Shown here: piece after piece, positions 1 to 6,482 of the stretch
Position numbering within the stretch: the first letter of the stretch is position 1
Layout: the number at the start of each line of letters is the position of its first letter
Made by a program: the position numbers and the translations under genes
Source: Confluentibacter citreus
Lineage (GTDB): Bacteria > Bacteroidota > Bacteroidia > Flavobacteriales > Flavobacteriaceae
Direction: 5' to 3'
DNA: 64,000 bases
NCBI RefSeq assembly: GCF_002807055.1
Contig: NZ_NIXN01000004.1
Coordinates: 214,710 to 278,709 of the forward strand
Notes under the pieces: model-generated
Seen by the model: only the letters and a program-made list of their open reading frames with translations
What the model was told of the DNA's origin: nothing
Databases searched by the model: none

Positions 1-82
1 AAACATCCAAGTAAAAACATCCGAAAGCACCCCGATTTTATTGAAAATATATTAGCTATTGGTGTACTAAAAAAGATTAAGA

Positions 83-2143
83 ATGAGGAAAATTTTATTT
101 ATTTCGAAAAGGTCGCAAGTAATTCTATTAATTACGGCTATGGTATTATTTTGTAGTAAAAAATCAAATGGGCAAAATAATCAGTCGGAAAACGACCATG
201 CATTAGATCAATTCACCTACAATGCGGTTGGTAATCCATATTTGCCATTATGGGAACATCTACCCGATGGTGAACCCCGTGTTTTTGAAGATCCCGACAA
301 CCCAGGGAAATACCGCATTTATATCATAGGATCACACGATGTTCGATATGGAAGTTACTGTGGACCTGATATAAGGGCTTGGTCTGCATCAGTAGATGAC
401 TTATCTAACTGGCGTGATGAAGGTGCCATTTTCACATATCCAATAAGTGAACAATGGGATGTTATGTATGCTCCCGACTTAGTTGAGGTGAAAAAAAAGG
501 ACGGCACAAAGGAATACATTCTTTACCCGCACAGTCGTGGTAGGGGCAGAGAACCTATGGTAGCCAAAGGAGACCGCCCTGATGGACCTTTTACCCCCAT
601 TAACATGACTGAAGACGGAACGGGGACATTAGAGGGAAGTACTATGGGCTTCGATCCTGCAGTATATATTGATTATATTACAGACCCAAAAGATCCTGAT
701 TATGAAATCGGTTTCAGAGCATATGGATTCTGGGGATTCCAGAGATCATCAGCCGGTGAATTAGATCAGAATACAATGTATTCGCTCCGACCTGGTACAA
801 CGGCTATTCAAAGTTTTATTAATACCCGTATTTTTCCGGGTGAAGACCCTGCTGCATTTAGCTTCTTTGAGGCTGCATCGATTCGTAAAATTGGCAATAA
901 ATATGTATGGGTGTACAGCGGCTATTCAGGGCCCGATTATGGGCTTGGTAGATCAAATTCCACACTGCGCTATGCTTACGGCGATTCTCCGATGGGTCCT
1001 TGGAAAAGCGGTGGCGTTCTGGTAGATTCACGAGCTGTTGTCCTCAATAGGGACGGAAGTAAATTGCAAACAACTTATTCAGGTCATAACACACATGGTA
1101 GCATCCAGTTGATTAACGACCAGTATTATGTTTTCTATCACAGGGCACCAAGAGGATTTGGATTTGCACGTCAGCCTATGGTGTCGCCAGTCAAAGTTGA
1201 ATGGGATGAAAAACCGGTGGCAGAAGGAGGGAAAGTTATAATAAAAGGATATGACCCTTATACGGAGGATAATACATGGACACTAAAAGACGGCCAAGGT
1301 AATGAGTATAATGGTGCCGAAGTAACTTCAGAAGGCTTCCACATTTATGGCCTCGATCCCTATCAATATTACTCGGCGGGATATGCCAGTTACCTTTCAA
1401 ACCAAGGCAGCCAACAGGATTCATGGGATATTTGGGATAATAACATGCCCATTACTGATGTGAAGAATGGTGATATTATAGGTTATAAGTATTTTGGTTT
1501 TGGTGGTCTTGACAAAGACACAAAAGGATTGAAAGCCTTTGAAGGAACCAGTCCTAATAACAAAACAGAATTTAATCTATTTCTTGCACCAAAGACAAAA
1601 AATGCATTTAAGATTAACGTTTGGCTAGACGGACCTTGGGATAATGATACCTGGAAGGGCAAAAAAATTGGTGAAATAAATGTACCTGTAAACGCTGCTC
1701 AAGAAACCACAAAATTCACAATAGACGTTTCATCGATTGTTGACAATATGGACAAAAAACATGCGATTTTTCTCGTAGTCGATGGTTCTGACTCGGAGGG
1801 TCTTTTCGATTTAGCAGGACTGGGATTTAGCTCAAACAAAAAGGAAATTGTTCGTCCTGTTCCACCTGTAGTAAGTATTATGGTTAACGGAAATGCAATA
1901 GATATACCAGCTACACCTGTAAGATCCACAAACGCCAACGGTATTGTCGGTTATGATCTTTATGAGGCTACTTATACACTTCCTACTGGAACCAATCATA
2001 TACCGACGGTATCAGCATCTTCAGACAATTCAAAAGTAAAAGTTGCTATAACACAAGCGGAATCGAAAACCGGAAAAGCTGTGGTGAAATTTGATTATAA
2101 TGGCGTGGTTAAAACATATAATGTGGTGTTTGCTGCTGAATAG
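83..2143 (+). CDS. Glycoside hydrolase family 43-type enzyme, probable lipoprotein
   Basis: A 686-residue exported glycosidase. The N-terminus has basic residues, a hydrophobic stretch and then VLFC-SKK, a plausible but atypical lipobox (Phe at -1). Residues 50-400 read as a five-bladed beta-propeller of the GH43 kind: candidate catalytic residues are Asp70 (in FEDPD), Asp132 (YAPDL) and Glu263 (FFEAAS). Residues 440-600 resemble a CBM6-like beta-sandwich, and the last 90 residues form an Ig-like domain I cannot name. GH43 enzymes cleave arabinose-, xylose- or galactose-containing polysaccharides; the substrate cannot be told from sequence. No SusC/SusD or other polysaccharide-utilisation gene lies downstream, so any locus partners would be left of the window. 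Confidence 0.8.
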   Translation: MRKILFISKRSQVILLITAMVLFCSKKSNGQNNQSENDHALDQFTYNAVGNPYLPLWEHLPDGEPRVFEDPDNPGKYRIYIIGSHDVRYGSYCGPDIRAWSASVDDLSNWRDEGAIFTYPISEQWDVMYAPDLVEVKKKDGTKEYILYPHSRGRGREPMVAKGDRPDGPFTPINMTEDGTGTLEGSTMGFDPAVYIDYITDPKDPDYEIGFRAYGFWGFQRSSAGELDQNTMYSLRPGTTAIQSFINTRIFPGEDPAAFSFFEAASIRKIGNKYVWVYSGYSGPDYGLGRSNSTLRYAYGDSPMGPWKSGGVLVDSRAVVLNRDGSKLQTTYSGHNTHGSIQLINDQYYVFYHRAPRGFGFARQPMVSPVKVEWDEKPVAEGGKVIIKGYDPYTEDNTWTLKDGQGNEYNGAEVTSEGFHIYGLDPYQYYSAGYASYLSNQGSQQDSWDIWDNNMPITDVKNGDIIGYKYFGFGGLDKDTKGLKAFEGTSPNNKTEFNLFLAPKTKNAFKINVWLDGPWDNDTWKGKKIGEINVPVNAAQETTKFTIDVSSIVDNMDKKHAIFLVVDGSDSEGLFDLAGLGFSSNKKEIVRPVPPVVSIMVNGNAIDIPATPVRSTNANGIVGYDLYEATYTLPTGTNHIPTVSASSDNSKVKVAITQAESKTGKAVVKFDYNGVVKTYNVVFAAE

Positions 2144-2489
2144 TGTCTCTTAAAAAAGCCATTGCTAATAGAAGTGATTCGTTTGAATTAATGATTTCAG
2201 CAGAGGATGAAAAAAATGTCTTAGCGGATGTAAAATCTATATACCCATAACCCGAAATGTAATAATTTAAGGGAAGTGAATAACCTGGTGATAAAGATGT
2301 TTTGGTAGCATTAACAATTTGCATGTAGCTTCCAATATTCTTTTTGCTTCACCATTTCATATAGGGCTTACTATTGACCGAGATGTTGTCATTTAGCTTC
2401 AAAGTGTCACTAGTCTGACTATATGAAAAATTTATAGATAACAATTCAAAAAATATTAAAACTAATAATCCAATTTTGATTTTATACAT
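2109..2489 (-). pseudogene. Broken gene for a small secreted protein (frameshifted)
   Basis: On the minus strand an ATG at 2489 opens a 46-codon frame with a textbook signal peptide (basic start, LLVLIFFELL core, FSYSQ cleavage region) that stops at 2349-2351. A second frame, open from about 2365 to 2109, carries on in a protein-like way for about 80 codons (NYYISGYGYIDF and an acidic/Ser tract) with no good start of its own. I read the two as one gene broken by a frameshift. The 3' end overlaps the end of the GH43 gene by 35 bp. The product family is not recognised; remnant status is inference. Confidence 0.4.
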
Positions 2490-2575
2490 TTTAACGTTTC
2501 TAATTATATTAGAATGGGTTTTGTTTTAAATCCTTAAAATTGACTTCTATCAACTAAACTGTCAACTAAAAATAT

Positions 2576-2610
2576 AAAGCCCCATAAATCAATTCATTAT
2601 GGGGCTTTTT
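2576..2610. terminator. Bidirectional intrinsic terminator
   Basis: AAAGCCCCATAA pairs with TTATGGGGCTTT around a short loop and is followed by T-runs on both strands. It is the outermost of three hairpins downstream of tRNA-Ser and abuts a partial copy of the tRNA 3' end. Confidence 0.65.
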
Positions 2611-2750
2611 GCGGAGAAAGAGGGATTATTTTCAATGTTCCCTAAAGGTAATCCTGAGCAAGCATAGAAAACTCAATCAAGCTATCGCTTGCTTTGCTTT
2701 TTTATTTTATTCCAAAAGCTAAAAGTGCTTTTGCTTTTTCCATAAAATAA

Positions 2751-2778
2751 AAAACCCACAATGTAAATTGTGGGTTTT
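2751..2778. terminator. Bidirectional intrinsic terminator
   Basis: AAAACCCACAAT and ATTGTGGGTTTT form a 12-bp perfect stem with a 4-nt loop, with T-rich tracts on both sides. It abuts the second orphan copy of the tRNA-Ser 3' end. Confidence 0.65.
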
Positions 2779-2855
2779 CCTTTTGCGGAGAAAGAGGGAT
2801 TTTGTGCCAACATCCCTCTTACAGCATTTTGCAAATGCTGAAGTCTTAAAATCAA

Positions 2856-2887
2856 AAAAACCACTCAAGTAAAACTTGGTGGTTTTT
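2856..2887. terminator. Terminator downstream of tRNA-Ser
   Basis: AAAAACCACTCAAGT pairs with ACTTGGTGGTTTTT (one mismatch) around a 3-nt loop; the minus strand continues into a run of seven T. It lies 27 bp past the 3' end of the tRNA gene and is its probable terminator. Confidence 0.65.
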
Positions 2888-2913
2888 CTAATTTCAAGCC
2901 TCGCGCTTGTTTG

Positions 2914-2998
2914 CGGAGAAAGAGGGATTCGAACCCCCGGAGGTGTGACCCTCAACAGTTTTCAAGACTGCCGCATTCGACCGCTCTGCCATTTCTCC
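2914..2998 (-). tRNA. tRNA-Ser (UGA)
   Basis: An 85-nt cloverleaf on the minus strand. Acceptor arms GGAGAAA and TTTCTCC pair over 7 bp with discriminator G; the T arm holds GGTTCGAATCC; the anticodon loop is CTTGAAA, giving anticodon TGA at 2964-2962; the long variable arm expected of a class II tRNA-Ser is present. CCA is not encoded. Confidence 0.95.
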
Positions 2999-3167
2999 AA
3001 AAGCGTCTCATCAGCTATTCGCTGAATGCGGGTGCAAATATAGAACCCTTTTTTATTTCTTTCAAATAAAAGCCTAACTTTTTAAAAGTTTTTTATTTAG
3101 GCTAAATATTAATCGATTTATATCGAAATAAATGCATCATTGTAATAAAAAACCAACTTTCAAATCT

Positions 3168-3175
3168 TATTTTTG
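3168..3175 (+). promoter_or_regulatory. Bacteroidota -7 promoter element
   Basis: TATTTTTG matches the TAnnTTTG consensus 20 bp ahead of the nitroreductase ATG. No clear -33 element is seen. Confidence 0.45.
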
Positions 3176-3195
3176 TGCTTCCGTAACATGGATAT

Positions 3196-3825
3196 ATGGA
3201 TACTATAAAACAGTTAGAATGGCGATATGCCACCAAGAAGTTTGATAAAACTAAAAAATTATCGGCCTCTAAATTAAATATATTAAAGCAGGCGTTTAAT
3301 TTAACAGCCACGTCTTTCGGTTTGCAGACCATCAGTTTGGTGGTTGTTTCCGATCCCGATGTGAGAACGTTGTTGGTGGAGCACGCCTATAGGCAATCCC
3401 AAGTGTTGGACGCTTCCCATTTATTGGTCATTTGTATTAAGGAAACCATTGACAGCAAAGATGTGAATGATTATTTTGATAACATAAGAGCCATACGTGA
3501 TACTTCTGAAACCATTTTAAGTCCGTATAGAAAGAATTTGATTGACACCATGCAACGCATGACCGTGATAGAGCAACAACAATGGTCGATGAATCAAGCT
3601 TTTATTGCCTTAGGAAATTTAATGACTGTTTGTGCTATGGAAGGGATCGATTCTTGTCCCATGGAAGGTTTTGTGCCTAGTAAATATGATGATATTCTGA
3701 ATTTAAAAGCACTCGGATTGAAATCCGCTTTATTGCTTCCTGTTGGTTACAGAGCTGAAGACGATATGTTTTCTGGCTTTTTAAAAGTGAGGAAAAACAT
3801 AGAAGATACTGTAATTGAATTATAA
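3196..3825 (+). CDS. Nitroreductase-family NAD(P)H oxidoreductase (NfsB-like)
   Basis: A 209-residue FMN-dependent reductase. The N-terminal WRYATKKFD motif, the middle QQQWSMNQAFIALGNLM helix and the C-terminal EGFVPSKYD and LLPVGYRAEDD segments are hallmarks of the NfsB/dihydropteridine reductase branch. Length is normal. It would reduce quinones or nitro compounds in the cytosol using NAD(P)H. An upstream ATG at 3189 runs into a stop at once, so 3196 is the start. The aminotransferase follows after 16 bp and is likely co-transcribed. Confidence 0.9.
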   Translation: MDTIKQLEWRYATKKFDKTKKLSASKLNILKQAFNLTATSFGLQTISLVVVSDPDVRTLLVEHAYRQSQVLDASHLLVICIKETIDSKDVNDYFDNIRAIRDTSETILSPYRKNLIDTMQRMTVIEQQQWSMNQAFIALGNLMTVCAMEGIDSCPMEGFVPSKYDDILNLKALGLKSALLLPVGYRAEDDMFSGFLKVRKNIEDTVIEL

Positions 3826-3841
3826 TTTATAAATAAAATAT

Positions 3842-5035
3842 ATGCCCGGATTTGAATTATTTGGTGACGCCGAAAGAAAAGAAGTGAATGATGTTTTAGA
3901 AAATGGTGTGTTGATGCGTTATGGTTTTGATGGCATGCGACATGGCCATTGGAAATCTAAAGAATTGGAAACGCAATTACAGCACACATTTAAAACCAAA
4001 CATGCGCAATTGGTGTCTAGCGGTACGGCAGCCGTAACCATTGCGTTGGCATCTGCGGGCGTTGGAGCAGGCGATGAGGTCATTATGCCAACGTTTACTT
4101 TTGTAGCAAGCTTTGAAGCCATTATGGCATTGGGGGCGATTCCCATTTTGGTGGATATTGATGACACCTTAACATTAGATCCTGTTGCGGTAGAAAACGC
4201 CATAACATCAAAAACCAAAGCGGTTATGGTCGTGCAAATGTGCGGCAGTATGGGCAATATGGATGCTTTACAAAGTATTTGCAATAAGCATAATGTATTG
4301 CTAATTGAAGATGCTTGTCAGGCCATTGGTGGTACTTACAAAGGAAAACCTTTGGGAAGCATTGGGGATTTAGGATGTTTTTCTTTTGATTTTGTGAAGA
4401 CCATTACCTGTGGTGAAGGTGGCGCGGTGATTACCAATAATGAAACGTATTATTTGAATGCCGACCATTACAGCGATCATGGCCATGACCATATAGGAAA
4501 TGATAGAGGTGCAGAAACACATCCGTTTTTAGGATTTAATTACAGGATCTCTGAGCTTCATGCTGCGGTTGGTTTGGCGCAGATTAAAAGACTTCCGGAG
4601 TTTTTAAGTCTTCAAAAGAAACATTATAGCATCTTACGGGATGCATTATCAACGATTCAAGAAGTTACTTTTAGAACCGTTCCTGAAGGCGGTGAAGAAA
4701 GCTATGCCTTTTTGAATTTCTTTTTACCAACTTTGGAAATCGCCCAAAGTGTGTCCAAAGGTTTTAAGGAACATGGTGTGGATGGGTGTTTTCATTACTA
4801 CGACAACAATTGGCATTATATTAGAAAGTGGGACCATTTAAAAGATTTGAAGTCTCTTTTTCCTATATCTGTCGAAGTGAAAGAAGGATTAGCATATCTC
4901 AAAACCAAGGAATTTCCGCAATCCGACCATTATATTGGCAGAAACATCTCTTGTCTAATTAAGTTGTCATGGACGGAAGATGAGGTGAAAGCCAGGGCTT
5001 CTAAAATGGTTGAGATAATTAAGGGGATTTTATAA
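3842..5035 (+). CDS. DegT/DnrJ/EryC1/StrS aminotransferase, resembling KdnA
   Basis: A 397-residue PLP-dependent sugar aminotransferase. Lys186 in FDFVKTITCGEGG is the expected Schiff-base lysine; IEDACQAIGG and NYRISELHAA are family motifs. The start MPGFELFG, the DHGHDHIGNDRGAE segment and the WHYIRKW region near the C-terminus recall KdnA, which makes 8-amino-8-deoxy-Kdo for lipopolysaccharide in Shewanella. That assignment is from memory and unverified. The KdnB dehydrogenase partner is not next to it; the gene upstream is a nitroreductase. Confidence 0.85.
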   Translation: MPGFELFGDAERKEVNDVLENGVLMRYGFDGMRHGHWKSKELETQLQHTFKTKHAQLVSSGTAAVTIALASAGVGAGDEVIMPTFTFVASFEAIMALGAIPILVDIDDTLTLDPVAVENAITSKTKAVMVVQMCGSMGNMDALQSICNKHNVLLIEDACQAIGGTYKGKPLGSIGDLGCFSFDFVKTITCGEGGAVITNNETYYLNADHYSDHGHDHIGNDRGAETHPFLGFNYRISELHAAVGLAQIKRLPEFLSLQKKHYSILRDALSTIQEVTFRTVPEGGEESYAFLNFFLPTLEIAQSVSKGFKEHGVDGCFHYYDNNWHYIRKWDHLKDLKSLFPISVEVKEGLAYLKTKEFPQSDHYIGRNISCLIKLSWTEDEVKARASKMVEIIKGIL

Positions 5036-5039
5036 TATG

Positions 5040-5204
5040 TTCTCGATACAATTCGCTTAGGCGAATCACTCGAACTGACAAGCTAACTAAAAAACACAAT
5101 TAATAACCTAAATGTCACTTCGAGTAAATTTGTATCGAGAAGCTTTACAACTAATAACGGTTCTCGATACAAAATTCTGAAAAAGAATTTCACTCGAACT
5201 GACA
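5040..5204. repeat. Three REP-like units in alternating orientation
   Basis: Units at 5040-5080 and 5161-5204 run TTCTCGATACAA ... TCACTCGAACTGACA; the unit at 5113-5141 is the reverse complement, starting TGTCACTTCGAGT. Units 1 and 3 contain small internal hairpins of unrelated sequence (ATTCGCttagGCGAAT and AATTctgaaaaaGAATT). They fill the space between the convergent aminotransferase and ribB genes and could act as terminator or mRNA-end structures. No REP transposase is in the window. Confidence 0.7.
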
Positions 5205-5305
5205 CTTAGGAAATGATAAAGTTGCAAATGCACAACGGGAAAATTAATATGCTTAAGAATAAGAAATAGCAATAAAAAATAATTAATTTCACTCAAAAAG
5301 TGAAA

Positions 5306-6436
5306 TTAATACTTCACGTAATCTACAATTTCTAAACCATAACCAATCATACCAACACGTTTGGTTTGTTCGGTGTTGGAAATCAATCGCAATTTATGGA
5401 TGTTGATATCGTGCAATATCTGGGCACCAATACCAAAATCCCTATTATCCATATTGATTTTTGGTGCTTTGGTTACCATATTGCTTTTTTGATTTTCCTT
5501 TAGAAAAGTCAATCGGCTTAATATATCACTGGACTGAATTTGTTGATTGATAAATATGATGGCACCTTTGCCAGCATCATTAATGACCTTGAACATATTA
5601 TTTAATTGCTCATCAACATTATTGGTTAAGGTTCCTAAAATATCATTATTAACCAAGGTAGAATTGATTCTGGTAAGCACTGGTTCGTCGTCTTTCCATT
5701 GTCCTTTTGTTAATGCTATATGTGTTTGATTGTTAGTGGTTTGATTATAGGCTCTTAATCTAAAGCTTCCAAATCTGGTTTCAATTTGAAAGTCTTCTTT
5801 TTTCTCAATTAACGAATCGTGTTGCATTCTGTAGGCAACCAAGTCCTCAATAGAAACGATTTTAAGATTCAATTTTTTTGCAACATCAATTAACTGTGGC
5901 AATCGTGCCATGCTACCATCTTCATTCATGATTTCCACAATAACACCAGCCGGTTGTAAACCTGCTAATCTTGCAAAATCGATGGCGGCTTCTGTATGTC
6001 CTGTGCGTCTTAACACGCCACCTTCCTTTGCTATTAAAGGAAAAATATGCCCAGGTCTTGACAAATCGTGCGGTTTTGTGTTTACATCAATCAAGGATTT
6101 TACCGTTTTCGCTCTATCAGCTGCAGAAATTCCTGTAGTTACGCCATGGCCTCTTAAATCGACAGAGACTGTAAAGGCCGTTTCCATGTGGTCTGTATTG
6201 ATGGTTACCATCATGTCCAATTGCAATTCTTTGCAACGTTTTTCGGTAAGTGGCGCACATATTAGGCCTCTACCTTGAGTTGCCATAAAATTGATCATTT
6301 CTGGCGTCACTTTATCTGCGGCGGCTACAAAATCGCCTTCATTTTCACGGTTAGCGTCATCTACAACAATAATCACTTTTCCATTTCGAATGTCTTCAAT
6401 AGCATCATGAATGGTATTTAATTTAAACTGTTGCAT
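5306..6436 (-). CDS. ribB: 3,4-dihydroxy-2-butanone-4-phosphate synthase with a degenerate GTP cyclohydrolase II domain
   Basis: Riboflavin biosynthesis; residues 1-205 form an intact DHBP synthase (DDANRENEGDFV, GHTEAAIDFARLAG, EIMNEDGSMAR) that converts ribulose 5-phosphate to the four-carbon unit. Residues 210-376 align with GTP cyclohydrolase II, but the zinc-binding Cys-x-Cys region is replaced (RINSTLVNNDILGTLTNN has no Cys), so that half should be inactive. A frame-extending ATG at 6466 sits at the predicted transcription start of the TACCTTTG promoter at 6471-6478, so I prefer the ATG at 6436. It lies last in the ftsK-lolA-lptF run but has its own promoter. Confidence 0.9.
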   Translation of the reverse strand: MQQFKLNTIHDAIEDIRNGKVIIVVDDANRENEGDFVAAADKVTPEMINFMATQGRGLICAPLTEKRCKELQLDMMVTINTDHMETAFTVSVDLRGHGVTTGISAADRAKTVKSLIDVNTKPHDLSRPGHIFPLIAKEGGVLRRTGHTEAAIDFARLAGLQPAGVIVEIMNEDGSMARLPQLIDVAKKLNLKIVSIEDLVAYRMQHDSLIEKKEDFQIETRFGSFRLRAYNQTTNNQTHIALTKGQWKDDEPVLTRINSTLVNNDILGTLTNNVDEQLNNMFKVINDAGKGAIIFINQQIQSSDILSRLTFLKENQKSNMVTKAPKINMDNRDFGIGAQILHDINIHKLRLISNTEQTKRVGMIGYGLEIVDYVKY

Positions 6437-6470
6437 ATTGTATTTTGGTTCGGTCTCAATCATCATGTTG

Positions 6471-6478
6471 CAAAGGTA
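6471..6478 (-). promoter_or_regulatory. -7 promoter element of ribB
   Basis: The minus strand reads TACCTTTG (TAnnTTTG) between ribB and the permease gene. Its position makes an ATG at 6466 essentially leaderless and supports the start at 6436. Confidence 0.5.
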
Positions 6479-6482
6479 TTGC

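Larger units (their letters stand above)
2608..2929. repeat. Three direct copies of the tRNA-Ser 3' end (20 bp each)
   Basis: An identical 20-bp string starting TTTGCGGAGAAAGAGGG occurs at 2608-2627, 2782-2801 and 2910-2929. The last copy is the acceptor/T-arm end of the intact tRNA-Ser; the other two are orphan copies in the same orientation, 174 and 128 bp apart, and each sits directly next to an intrinsic terminator. Repeated tRNA 3' ends are the usual scar of integrase-mediated insertion at a tRNA gene; no integrase gene is visible here. Confidence 0.8.

Noticed and set aside
1..156. A frame open from the left edge to a TAG at 154-156 that reads somewhat like protein (KHPSKNIRKHPDFIENILAIG).
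   Set aside because: It overlaps the signal-peptide region of the GH43 gene by 74 bp and has no recognisable family; with the start outside the window it cannot be told from chance.
2608..2801. Additional complete tRNA genes next to tRNA-Ser.
   Set aside because: Only the 3'-terminal 17-20 bp are repeated; there is no D arm, anticodon arm or partner acceptor strand.
6437..6466. A ten-residue N-terminal extension of RibB.
   Set aside because: The extra ATG falls at the predicted transcription start and the family normally begins near the ATG at 6436.
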